A stretch of 64,000 nt of DNA from Pseudomonadota bacterium (lineage in GTDB: Bacteria > Pseudomonadota > Alphaproteobacteria > Acetobacterales > Acetobacteraceae): the NCBI GenBank assembly GCA_021851785.1, contig JAJZBV010000005.1, positions 62,001-126,000 of the forward strand, written 5' to 3'. The position numbers and the translations under genes are program-made. This document shows, one piece after another, positions 9,352 through 17,311 of the stretch; position 1 is the first letter of the stretch; each line of letters begins with the position of its first letter. The notes below the pieces were generated by a model, which ran no database searches, was not told where the DNA came from, and saw only the letters and a list, made by a program, of their open reading frames with translations.

Positions 9352-10491
9352 ATGCCCGTTCCCTTGAACCAAATGATCCGCGTCGGCGCCTATGTCGTCA
9401 AACAGCATCTCGCCGGGCGCAAGCGCTATCCGCTGGTCTTGATGCTGGAGCCGCTGTTTCGCTGCAATCTCGCCTGCGCCGGCTGCGGCAAGATCGATTA
9501 CCCGGCGCCGATCCTCAATCAGCGGCTTTCGGTCGCCGAATGTCTCGAAGCGGTCGATGAATGCGGCGCGCCGGTGGTGGCGATCGCCGGCGGCGAGCCC
9601 TTGCTGCACAAGGAGATGCCGGAGATCGTCGAGGGGATGCTGGCGCGCGGCAAATTCGTCTATCTCTGCACCAACGCCCTGCTCCTTGAAAAAAAGCTCG
9701 ATCTCTTCAAGCCGCACCGCAATTTCGCCTGGGATGTCCATCTCGACGGCGACCGCGAGATGCATGATCACGCGGTCAGCCAGGGGGGCGTCTTCGAACG
9801 CGCCGTCGCGGCGATCCGGGCGGCGAAGGAGCGGGGCTTCCGGGTGTGCATCAACACGACGCTGTTCGACGGCGCCGATCCCGCCCGCGTCGCCGAATTT
9901 CTCGACGACGTGACGGCGGTCGGCATCGATGGGGTGATGATTTCTCCGGGTTATGCCTATGAACGGGCCCCGGATCAGCAGCATTTCCTCAATCGTCAAA
10001 AGTCGAAAGAGCTGTTCCGTGGTATTTTCGCGCGCGGCAAGGGCAAGAAGTGGAAATTCAACCAGTCCTCGCTGTTCCTTGATTTCCTGGCTGGCAACCA
10101 GACCTATCACTGCACCCCCTGGGGCAAGCCGACCCGCAACGTCTTCGGCTGGCAGCGCCCCTGTTACCTGCTCGGCGAAGGCTATGCCAAAAGCTTCAAG
10201 GAGCTGATGGAAACCACCGATTGGGACGGCTACGGCACTGGCCAGTATGAAAAATGCGCCGATTGCATGGTCCATTCCGGCTATGAGGCGACGGCGGTGA
10301 TGGATGCGGTGCGTCATCCGCTGAAGGTCGCTTCTGTCGCGCTCCGCGGGCCGCGCACCGAGGGGAAGATGGCGCCGGAAATCCCGCTCGACCGTCAGCG
10401 GCCAGCGCAATATGTCTTCAGCGGCCATGTCGAGAAGGCGATGGCCGCGATCCATGACGGCAAGGCGAGCCTGCTCGACGCGGCGGAATGA
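9352..10491 (+). CDS. hpnH: Adenosylhopane synthase HpnH (radical SAM)
   Basis: 379 residues. Members add the 5'-deoxyadenosyl group to diploptene, the first step in making extended C35 hopanoids. The radical SAM cysteines are Cys38, Cys42 and Cys45 (CNLACAGC). Conserved family features include AGGEPLLH, DVHLDGDREMHD and a C-terminal cysteine region with CADCMVHSGYE. The start has GAGAAGA upstream. It follows ispH by 15 bp and converges with the lipoprotein gene, the stop codons being 2 bp apart. Confidence 0.95.
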   Translation: MPVPLNQMIRVGAYVVKQHLAGRKRYPLVLMLEPLFRCNLACAGCGKIDYPAPILNQRLSVAECLEAVDECGAPVVAIAGGEPLLHKEMPEIVEGMLARGKFVYLCTNALLLEKKLDLFKPHRNFAWDVHLDGDREMHDHAVSQGGVFERAVAAIRAAKERGFRVCINTTLFDGADPARVAEFLDDVTAVGIDGVMISPGYAYERAPDQQHFLNRQKSKELFRGIFARGKGKKWKFNQSSLFLDFLAGNQTYHCTPWGKPTRNVFGWQRPCYLLGEGYAKSFKELMETTDWDGYGTGQYEKCADCMVHSGYEATAVMDAVRHPLKVASVALRGPRTEGKMAPEIPLDRQRPAQYVFSGHVEKAMAAIHDGKASLLDAAE

Positions 10492-10493
10492 CA

Positions 10494-11432
10494 TCAGCGC
10501 GGGGTCTGGTTGCCGCCATTCCCCGCGACCGCGACGAATACCGTTCGCCGCGAGAATGACAGCCAGACCCGGTGGGTTTGGAAAAAATCGGCGCCGAGCA
10601 GCATATCGGCGGGCACGAGCGGCATGTCGCTGACCCAGACGGCGCTGTCCGGAAAGATCTCCGCCCCGATCCGGATCGCGTGGAAATGGTGCAGATAGGA
10701 GAGGCGTCGGTGCATGTCGATGCCGATTTCCGCCCGCTGTGGATCATTCGCGAGCATCGCCGGGGTGAGGCCGAGCCGGTTTTCCACGCGGCTGCTGATC
10801 GCCGTGGTCTCTGCCCCGGAATCGATCATCGCCGTGATCGCGACGCCATCGACCGTCACCGTGACGAGGAACTGCCCGCCATCGGTCATGCGCGCCGGCA
10901 AGCGGTAGATTGTCGCGCCCGGCCAGGGTGGCGCGAAGGCGGCCGCGCACGGATGGGCGCGGTAGAGGGTCACGTGGTTTGCCGGCAGATCGATATCGGC
11001 ATCGAAATGTGATAGGAAATCGCCGCCGATGATGCCGTCGGGCGGCGGGTCGAAGCCGCCGAACAGCCCCTGCTCGGTGACCATGACGCTCTGCTTGCCG
11101 AGATCGAGCGCGCCGATCTTGAAGCTCTCCACCACCATCCGCCGGGTCAGCGTGACCCCGCCGATGCCGTTGACGGGGCTCGGAAACATCTGGTGATCGG
11201 GCATCAGCGCCAGGCGGTCGGCGAGGGCGCGGCTCAGCATCGTCGCCCCCGCGCCGGTATCGAGCAGCAGGCGCGCATCGACGTCATTGAGCCGCGCCGG
11301 CAAAAGCGCGAAATCGCGGGTCTTGGTGAGCGGGAGATCGGTGATGCGTTCGACGCGGCATTGCTGCGGTGCCGCGCAGGCGCCCAGCGATAGCGCGAGC
11401 AGCAGCGCGGCGAACTTAGAAGGGGATGACAT
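10494..11432 (-). CDS. Lipoprotein with two retropepsin-like aspartic-protease motifs
   Basis: 312 residues. The N-terminus is a lipoprotein signal with lipobox LGAC (Cys19). There are two separate aspartic-protease active-site motifs, LLLDTGAGAT (Asp58) and AMIDSGAETT (Asp204), each followed by a hydrophobic-Gly segment (IIGGDFL and LLGADFF). This looks like a pepsin-style two-lobed protein built from two retropepsin units, anchored in a membrane. The start codon and first six codons lie inside a MITE-like repeat (11415-11522), and no other ATG, GTG or TTG start fits the signal peptide. Substrate unknown. It is downstream of fhcC on the same strand but functionally unrelated to it. Confidence 0.75.
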   Translation of the reverse strand: MSSPSKFAALLLALSLGACAAPQQCRVERITDLPLTKTRDFALLPARLNDVDARLLLDTGAGATMLSRALADRLALMPDHQMFPSPVNGIGGVTLTRRMVVESFKIGALDLGKQSVMVTEQGLFGGFDPPPDGIIGGDFLSHFDADIDLPANHVTLYRAHPCAAAFAPPWPGATIYRLPARMTDGGQFLVTVTVDGVAITAMIDSGAETTAISSRVENRLGLTPAMLANDPQRAEIGIDMHRRLSYLHHFHAIRIGAEIFPDSAVWVSDMPLVPADMLLGADFFQTHRVWLSFSRRTVFVAVAGNGGNQTPR

Positions 11433-11522
11433 CGCCTTCGCTCAGCCATCCCCCTCCCAATCTTTGTTTGATCGCGTGATTCAGACCTACGGCGATTCCG
11501 CCTTCGGTCATCACGCGCTAAG
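11415..11522 (-). mobile_element. MITE-like element, copy A (108 bp)
   Basis: A near-identical inverted copy of the element at 35833-35938, with only a few differences in the core. Its ends read CTTAG...CTAAG, and the inner terminal repeats GGATGAC and GTGATGAC are inverted relative to each other. It occupies the junction between fhcC and the lipoprotein gene exactly: the fhcC TAG stop lies in one end and the lipoprotein ATG in the other. No transposase is encoded. Confidence 0.75.
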
Positions 11523-12330
11523 CCGCCGCGGCGATCAGTAACTCGCCTTTGCCGAGCCCGGCGAGATCGCCGCTGAAACGGGCGAGGGCGGCCCCGCCGA
11601 TCAGCGTCGCGGCCTTGGCGCTCAGGGGGGCGAGGGCGCGGGCGAGGAGGGCGCGGAACACGTGATCGACGCTGCCGGTCGCTGAAAAAGTGGCGAGCGG
11701 GGTGGCGTGCTGCGCGAACATCGTGCCGCGGCGCATCAGATAGCCGGGAGCCGCACCGGCGCGCCCGCAAATGACCAGCGTGCCGGCGAGCATGCGGCTT
11801 GCCGGCGTGTCGCCGCTATCGCCCTCGATGACGATCACGCCGCGGCGGAGGCGGTCGGCGGCCCGCGCCCCGGCCGAGCCACGCACCACCACCACCCCAC
11901 CCGCCATGCCGGCTGGCTCGCCCGCGCCGGGGGCGCCGAGGAAATCCCCAGCGTCGCCGCCGATCTCGATTTCGCCGCCGAGCAGGCCGGTCGCGGCATA
12001 GGGGCCGGCATTGCCGGTGATGCGAAGCCGGCCGCCACGCATGCCGTGCCCGGCGCGGATGCCGACCTCGCCTTCGATGGTGATGGTCCCCGCCGTCATC
12101 CCGGCGCCGATGTCATCCATCAGCGGCGAGCCACCCGCGATGACGATGTCGCCGGCATCGCCCGCGGCGATGGTGAAAACATCGCCGACCGAGAGCGCCG
12201 CGCGCGTCGTCTGCAATGGGAGGCGCGCGATCTCGGCGAGGCTCACGCCACGCAGCCGGTCCGGCGTCAGGGCCGAACAATCGAGCCGCTGCGGCGGGGG
12301 GGCGCGGAGCTGAAAGCGAAGCGCGCTCAC
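11518..12330 (-). CDS. fhcC: Formyltransferase/hydrolase complex subunit C (FwdC-like)
   Basis: 270 residues. The C-terminal region has the Gly-rich beta-helix repeats of the FwdC/GltB-C-like fold (repeated G-D-A-G, G-G-x-I-x-I and G-x-A-G strands). FhcC is the structural subunit of the FhcABCD complex, which moves the formyl group from H4MPT and hydrolyses it to formate. The GTG start overlaps the fhcD stop (GTGA), indicating coupling. The TAG stop lies within the terminal repeat of a MITE-like element, so its last codons abut an insertion. Confidence 0.88.
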   Translation of the reverse strand: MSALRFQLRAPPPQRLDCSALTPDRLRGVSLAEIARLPLQTTRAALSVGDVFTIAAGDAGDIVIAGGSPLMDDIGAGMTAGTITIEGEVGIRAGHGMRGGRLRITGNAGPYAATGLLGGEIEIGGDAGDFLGAPGAGEPAGMAGGVVVVRGSAGARAADRLRRGVIVIEGDSGDTPASRMLAGTLVICGRAGAAPGYLMRRGTMFAQHATPLATFSATGSVDHVFRALLARALAPLSAKAATLIGGAALARFSGDLAGLGKGELLIAAAA

Positions 12331-13256
12331 GGCATAAGATCCTTGAGATGGAAATGATGTTTGCCGAGCTTGCCGCCGTAATTGCCGGCGCCGATGCGCG
12401 CCACCCCCGCCTCCGGCCCGAGGGCGCAGGCAGCGGCGAGGCCCACCCGCATCGCCTCGGCGACCGCTTCTGGCGTGAGGCCGTCGATCACGATCTCGAG
12501 CACGCTCGCGATATCCGCCTCCAGCGCGCTGGCGGCGAGACCGCGCAGCGTCGGGCAATAGGCATCGTTGGTGGAGGCGACCAATCCCTTATATTTGCTG
12601 CCGACTTTCGAACCCGAGCGCACGATGCCGCCGGGGAACGGCATGATCGCGCCGGCGACCGCTGCCATCGCCGCGACCGCGGTCTCGGCGGCATGCCGCG
12701 TCGCCGCGACGGATTTTCCCATCAGGAGAAGATTGCCGCCGCCGACCGCGGATTTGGTGAGGCCGGTGGTGCCCTCGCAGACGAATTCGCCATCCATCAC
12801 CGGCAGGCGCCAGAAGCGCCGCCCGCCGAAGCGCTTGCTGATCTGAAACCCGTCGGCGAAATAGCGCAGCGCATCGCCCAGTTTCAGGGGCTCGATCCCG
12901 GCCAGGCCGGCATAGCAGGCCGCGCCCGGGCTGGTGAGGACGCATTGGCCGACACGGTTTTGCAATTGCTTCTGCAATTCGCCGGTGGACCCGGCGAAGA
13001 GCAAAACCCGCACGCCTGGCCGCCCATCCGGGGTTTCCTCGGGCGAGAGACGCGCATCGATTCCGGCCTCGACACCGCAGGCGATGATCGAGGTCGCGAA
13101 CCCGGTGAGGCTGACGGCCGCGGTTTCCGCCCAGGCCGGGGTGTCGGCGGTGATGATCAGGGCGGTTCCGCGCATGTCGAACGCCTCGGCGAAACTCTCA
13201 TCGATGCGCACGCCGTTGACGATCATGCCCGCCTCGATCATGCCCGCCTCGTTCAT
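12327..13256 (-). CDS. fhcD: Formylmethanofuran:H4MPT formyltransferase subunit
   Basis: 309 residues, homologous to archaeal Ftr. It transfers the formyl group from formyl-H4MPT to the methanofuran-like cofactor of the Fhc complex. The core begins with IVNGVRIDESFAEAFDMR, and the later region TSPGAACYAG and the C-terminal GAGNYGGKLGKHHFHL are typical. ATG 13256 overlaps the fhcA stop (ATGA). However, ATG 13226 (MIVNGV) matches the usual family start and has GAGG upstream, so the first ten residues, which repeat EAGMI, may be untranslated. They come from a 15-bp tandem repeat. Confidence 0.9.
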   Translation of the reverse strand: MNEAGMIEAGMIVNGVRIDESFAEAFDMRGTALIITADTPAWAETAAVSLTGFATSIIACGVEAGIDARLSPEETPDGRPGVRVLLFAGSTGELQKQLQNRVGQCVLTSPGAACYAGLAGIEPLKLGDALRYFADGFQISKRFGGRRFWRLPVMDGEFVCEGTTGLTKSAVGGGNLLLMGKSVAATRHAAETAVAAMAAVAGAIMPFPGGIVRSGSKVGSKYKGLVASTNDAYCPTLRGLAASALEADIASVLEIVIDGLTPEAVAEAMRVGLAAACALGPEAGVARIGAGNYGGKLGKHHFHLKDLMP

Positions 13257-13265
13257 GCCCGGCAT
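13221..13265 (-). repeat. 15-bp tandem repeat, three units, at the fhcA/fhcD junction
   Basis: On the plus strand GATCATGCCCGCCTC occurs twice (13221-13235, 13236-13250), followed by a diverged third unit (13251-13265). It creates several successive in-frame ATG codons for fhcD and spans the fhcA stop. Confidence 0.75.
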
Positions 13266-14863
13266 GGCACGCTCTCGAACGCCGGCTGATCTTTGCGGGC
13301 GATGGCCGCCTCGGGAACATCGAAGGCCTGGAGCGGCACGCCGAAGACGTTGTCGTAATAGGCTTCGAGGCGGGATTCGATGGCGCGGTCGAATCCTGGC
13401 GCGACGCGGAGTGCCTGGCCAAAATGCCGGCGCACCACCTCGCCGCGGCGAAGAATGAGCTTGCCGTCCTTGAACACCATCTCGGCATTGCGAAACATCG
13501 CCGCGCGGTCGGCTTGCGGGCGATAGACGGCGATATCGGCGCGGGCGCCGGGGGCGAGATGGCCGCGATCCCGGAGCCCGAGCAGCCGCGCGGGGGCGGC
13601 GCGCGTCATGATCGCGATCTCGCGCCAATCATATTCGCGCGTGAGCGAGGGAAGTGTCGTCATCGCCATGGCGTCTTCCGGCAAGCCGGCGATCCAGCGG
13701 GCGCGGAGATCGCGATCCATCAGCAGCGCGAAAAGATCGGGATAAGCGGTGAACGGCGCCCCGTTCGGATGGTCGGTCGTGAAAAAAACCCGCCACGGAT
13801 CATGGATCAGCAAAAACAGCTCCAAACCCGCGGCCCATTGCACGGCGTTGAAGAAATTCTTTCGCCGGTAGCGATAGGGAACGATGCCGCCGCCATTGCC
13901 CTCGGCCTCGGTGATCGCGAATTTGCGTGGGCTCGCCTGGGCGCGGGCGCCGAACTGGCGGAGCACGTCGGAGGAAATCGTCACCGTCTGGCCGAACATC
14001 ACCTGCCCGACATCGACACTGATATTGGGCGCGGCGTTCACCGCCTCGGCGAGGCGGGCGGCGGCGGAGGAAAATTTGCGCGGCCCTTCGGCGCCATAGG
14101 AATAGAATTGCAGATGCGCAAGATGCAGGCGCTCGCCCTCGGCGGCGGCGATGGTCGCGAGCGCGGTCTCGACATTGCCGGGAAGTCCGAGATTATTGCT
14201 GTGCAGATGCAGAGGATGCGGAACGCCGAGTGCCGCGACCGCGCCTTGGAGTGCCCGCATGATCGCGCGCGAGGACAAGCCCCAGCGCGGCACCTCGTCA
14301 TCGAGCGAGAAACTGCGGGCATTTTCACGAAACGCGACGGCGCCGCCGGGATTGATGGTCTTGATCCCGAGGCCGCCGCTGGCCCCGAGCGTGCGCGCGG
14401 CATAATCGGCGAGCGCCGAGGTTTCGCCGGCGCGGATCAGGCGCAAGGTGAAATCGTCGTTGCCGAGAACGGCGAGAATCGCCTTGTCGATGAACGGAAT
14501 CGCGGCGAGTTCGCGCTGTGCCTGCAAGGCGGCGTGCGGCGAAATCGCCGGCTCGACAACCGTGGTATAGCCCATCGCCGCGAACAGCCGGCCGATCCAT
14601 TCGCCGGGCGGCGCGCCGGCGAACATCGCGCCGTCATGCAATTCCGGCAGCAAAAGCCGCGCCGTGTTCACGTTCGCGCCGGCGATATGGGAATGGATAT
14701 CGATCGCACCGGCGAGCACGATCATGCCACTGGCATCGCAGTCGAGATCGGCGGCGCGGCCGGGCGCGGCGACGATCCGCTGATCCTCGATCCAGAGATC
14801 GCCGATCTCATCGCGCCCGGTCGTCGGGTCGATGATTCGCCCGCCACTGATCCGGGTCAGCAT
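13253..14863 (-). CDS. fhcA: Formyltransferase/hydrolase complex subunit A (amidohydrolase)
   Basis: 536 residues, FwdA-like metal-dependent amidohydrolase. It hydrolyses the formyl-cofactor to formate. The metal motif DIHSH is at 55-59, followed by AGANVNTAR; further conserved parts are INPGGAVAFRENA, HLHSNNLGLPGN and FFTTDHPNGAPF. ATG 14863 overlaps the end of fhcB by 7 bp, and the stop overlaps fhcD (ATGA). The subunit order B-A-D-C matches known methylotroph fhc operons. Confidence 0.93.
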   Translation of the reverse strand: MLTRISGGRIIDPTTGRDEIGDLWIEDQRIVAAPGRAADLDCDASGMIVLAGAIDIHSHIAGANVNTARLLLPELHDGAMFAGAPPGEWIGRLFAAMGYTTVVEPAISPHAALQAQRELAAIPFIDKAILAVLGNDDFTLRLIRAGETSALADYAARTLGASGGLGIKTINPGGAVAFRENARSFSLDDEVPRWGLSSRAIMRALQGAVAALGVPHPLHLHSNNLGLPGNVETALATIAAAEGERLHLAHLQFYSYGAEGPRKFSSAAARLAEAVNAAPNISVDVGQVMFGQTVTISSDVLRQFGARAQASPRKFAITEAEGNGGGIVPYRYRRKNFFNAVQWAAGLELFLLIHDPWRVFFTTDHPNGAPFTAYPDLFALLMDRDLRARWIAGLPEDAMAMTTLPSLTREYDWREIAIMTRAAPARLLGLRDRGHLAPGARADIAVYRPQADRAAMFRNAEMVFKDGKLILRRGEVVRRHFGQALRVAPGFDRAIESRLEAYYDNVFGVPLQAFDVPEAAIARKDQPAFESVPCRA

Positions 14864-15858
14864 GTCGCCACCGTCTGATCGCAGAGCGCCGCGATCGCCT
14901 CGAGGATCGCCGCCGGCGGGGACAAGGTGTTTTGCGGCACGGCGGCGCGCTGAAAACGAAGCGCGCCGATCATCGGGTCGAACAAAATCGCATCCGCATC
15001 GCGCCCGGGCGTTGCGGTGGAAATGACGATCTCGGCGTTGCCGGTATCGCTGCCTTCCGGGGCGAGCACGGCGAGAAACATCCCCGCCGGAACCGAAGGC
15101 GCCTCGTCCCCGATCCACAGCACGCCATCGGTCTCATGCGCGGCGATCATGCGGGCGGCATCGAAGCGCCACGGATCATGCTCGGCGCGTCCGCGCGCAT
15201 AGCCGAGGCGGAACGGAAACCCGCTTTTCCAGGCCAGCGCCTGCGCGACCCCGGCGGCATTGCCGGGCGCCGGCGTCGGCAGGCCGAAACAGCGGGTGGT
15301 GTCATTGAGATCTTCGATGAGTCGGCAAAGCATTTCGATCGCGAGCGGGCTGATGTCCGCCGCCGACCAGCAGATCACCGCATACCGCGCCGCCCGCAAC
15401 GCCTGCGCGATCGTGGTGAGATCGGCGTCGGCGGCGATGCGCCGCCCGGCCAGCATCGCGCGCAGAAGCCCGAGCCGCAGCATCATATCTTCCCCGGCGA
15501 GGCGGAACACGCGCCGCGCGCGCTCGGGCGCGAAGGGCGGCGGCGAGTGCGGCAAATCCGGCGGCGTCGTCCCCACCAGAACCACGCAATCGGCCATCGC
15601 GCGGGCCTCCATCGGCGTCGTCACCAGCCAGCCGCTCTCGCGCATCACCGCGAGATCGGCGAGGGCGGCGGGTGAATGCCGATGATCGAGCACCGCGCCA
15701 AGGCGTTGCGCGAGATCATGCGCGGCTTCGGCGCCGGCGATATCGGTCGCGAGGCCGGCGACCAGCGGATTGGCGCTGGCGACCAGCCGCCGCGCGATCG
15801 CCGCGATCGCCGCCCCGCGCGTGGCCTCGCGGCCGGCGATCCACGCCTCCGCCGTCAC
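14857..15858 (-). CDS. fhcB: Formyltransferase/hydrolase complex subunit B (FwdB-like)
   Basis: 333 residues. Related to the molybdopterin subunit FwdB of formylmethanofuran dehydrogenase but, as in other bacterial Fhc complexes, much shorter and without an obvious cysteine-rich redox site. It therefore probably has a structural or cofactor-holding role. Recognisable parts are VTTPMEARAMADCVVLVG and the C-terminal DADAILFDPMIGALRF. The GTG start overlaps the stop of the preceding pterin dehydratase gene (GTGA), so the five genes 16226-11518 form one tightly coupled operon. Confidence 0.87.
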   Translation of the reverse strand: MTAEAWIAGREATRGAAIAAIARRLVASANPLVAGLATDIAGAEAAHDLAQRLGAVLDHRHSPAALADLAVMRESGWLVTTPMEARAMADCVVLVGTTPPDLPHSPPPFAPERARRVFRLAGEDMMLRLGLLRAMLAGRRIAADADLTTIAQALRAARYAVICWSAADISPLAIEMLCRLIEDLNDTTRCFGLPTPAPGNAAGVAQALAWKSGFPFRLGYARGRAEHDPWRFDAARMIAAHETDGVLWIGDEAPSVPAGMFLAVLAPEGSDTGNAEIVISTATPGRDADAILFDPMIGALRFQRAAVPQNTLSPPAAILEAIAALCDQTVATC

Positions 15859-16226
15859 GGCTCGGCCTTGTCGTATTTGATATAGGCGAAGCGTGCGTCT
15901 TTCTCCGGTGTGCCTTCGAGCGGCGGGCCCGGCCGCCAGGTGACCACGTCCTCGATCTTGGCGGCGAGCGCGAAATCCTTCTCCGTGATGCCCTTCGCCG
16001 AATGGGTGCAGAGGCGCACCTCGACCCAGGCATAGGAGGCGGTGATGTCGGGATGATGCCAGGCGGCTTCGGCGAGATGGCCGACGGTGTTGATCACCAT
16101 CAGCGTCCCCTTCCAGGAATGGGTGCGGAAAGTGCGGCGGATCCAGCCTTTCTCATACCGCCAATGCGGCAACTCGCGCGCGAGACGGGCGATGATTTCC
16201 GGCTCGGCATAAGCGGTTTCGTCCAT
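15855..16226 (-). CDS. Pterin-4a-carbinolamine dehydratase-like protein (DCoH family)
   Basis: 123 residues. The family signature is present: AAWHHPDI, then SYAWVEVRL, THSAKGIT and a following Asp. In this family the two histidines act in dehydrating 4a-hydroxy-tetrahydropterins. Here it is the first gene of the fhc operon, with its stop overlapping the fhcB start, so a pterin role in H4MPT biosynthesis or repair is a stronger guess than amino-acid hydroxylase recycling. No phenylalanine hydroxylase gene is nearby. Start ATG 16226 has AAGGA upstream. Sequence does not fix the substrate. Confidence 0.85.
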   Translation of the reverse strand: MDETAYAEPEIIARLARELPHWRYEKGWIRRTFRTHSWKGTLMVINTVGHLAEAAWHHPDITASYAWVEVRLCTHSAKGITEKDFALAAKIEDVVTWRPGPPLEGTPEKDARFAYIKYDKAEP

Positions 16227-16348
16227 CCTGGTGTTCCTTGCCCCGGTTCCTTGTATCAGTCATGTCCCCTCGGTTGCTCTCGTGGGGGGCATTGTGGAAT
16301 ATGCGTCATCATGAGGTCGCAATACAACCGCGCCGTCACGGCACAGCG

Positions 16349-17296
16349 ATGATTGTCCCGGGGACGATCGTCCGGGTCGCAGCGACCGCGCGGCTCCATC
16401 TCGGGTTTTTCGATCTCGGCGCCGGGCCGGGGCGGCGCTTCGGCAGTCTTGGTCTCGCGCTCGACCGTCCGGCGACGCGGCTTACGATCGCTTTTGCCGA
16501 TCACCCGATCGTCGATGGCGAGGAATGCGAACGCGCTAGGCGCTATCTCATGACGTTGGTGGCGGCGCACGGGTTTTCGGGCCATCACGCGCTCACCGTC
16601 CGGGAAGCGATTCCCTCGCATGCCGGGCTCGGTTCGGGAACCCAGCTCGCGCTCGCGATCGGCGCCGGCCTTCGCGCGTTGCATGGTCTGCCGGCGGATC
16701 CGCGGCGGGATGCGGCGCTGCTCGGGCGCGGCGCGCGTTCGGGCATCGGCATCGCCCTGTTCCAGGCCGGCGGTCTCGCCGTCGATGGCGGGCGTGGCCA
16801 CGCCGAGCAGCCGCCGCCGCTGCTCGCCCGGCTTTGCGTCCCCGAGGATTGGCGGGTGATCCTGATGCTCGACCGGGCGCGCGCCGGGCTTTCCGGCGCC
16901 GGCGAAACCGCCGCCTTCGCCGCCCTCCCGGCGATGGCCGAGGGGGTCTCGGCGACGCTGTGCCGGCTGGCGCTGATGGCGGTGCTGCCGGCCCTCGTCG
17001 AGGACGATCTCGCGGCCTTCGGCGCCGCGATCACCCGCATGCAGGAAATCCTCGGCGACCATTTCGCCCCCGCCCAGGGCGGACGCTTCACCAGCAAGGC
17101 GGTCGCCGCGGCGCTCGAACGGCTCGCCGAGGCCGGCGCGGTCGGCCTCGGGCAAAGCTCCTGGGGGCCGAGCGGCTTCGCCTTCGCCCGCGGCGATCAG
17201 GAGGCCGCGCGTCTCGCGGCGCGGGCGGCGGCGCCGGGGCTTGAGATCCATGTCTGCCGCCCGCGCAACCACGCCGCCCTTTCCGTCGCCGCATGA
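16349..17296 (+). CDS. mptG: Beta-ribofuranosylaminobenzene 5'-phosphate synthase
   Basis: GHMP-fold enzyme of about 315 residues. It joins 4-aminobenzoate or 4-hydroxybenzoate to PRPP with loss of CO2 and PPi, the committed step to methanopterin. The N-terminal TARLHLGFFDL and the Gly-rich PSHAGLGSGTQL (about 89-100) are diagnostic. The C-terminal GQSSWGPSGFAF is also conserved. The start is uncertain: ATG 16349 is used, and an in-frame ATG at 16301 is possible. It leads the plus-strand operon mptG-mtdB-ATP-grasp-mch, divergent from the fhc operon across about 75-120 bp that must hold both promoters. Confidence 0.9.
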   Translation: MIVPGTIVRVAATARLHLGFFDLGAGPGRRFGSLGLALDRPATRLTIAFADHPIVDGEECERARRYLMTLVAAHGFSGHHALTVREAIPSHAGLGSGTQLALAIGAGLRALHGLPADPRRDAALLGRGARSGIGIALFQAGGLAVDGGRGHAEQPPPLLARLCVPEDWRVILMLDRARAGLSGAGETAAFAALPAMAEGVSATLCRLALMAVLPALVEDDLAAFGAAITRMQEILGDHFAPAQGGRFTSKAVAAALERLAEAGAVGLGQSSWGPSGFAFARGDQEAARLAARAAAPGLEIHVCRPRNHAALSVAA

Positions 17297-17311
17297 TCGA
17301 GGAGCAACGCC

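Noticed and set aside
8161-10494. A 777-codon minus-strand frame
   Set aside because: Antisense of ispH and hpnH; His/Arg/Asp-rich composition typical of shadow frames in GC-rich DNA.
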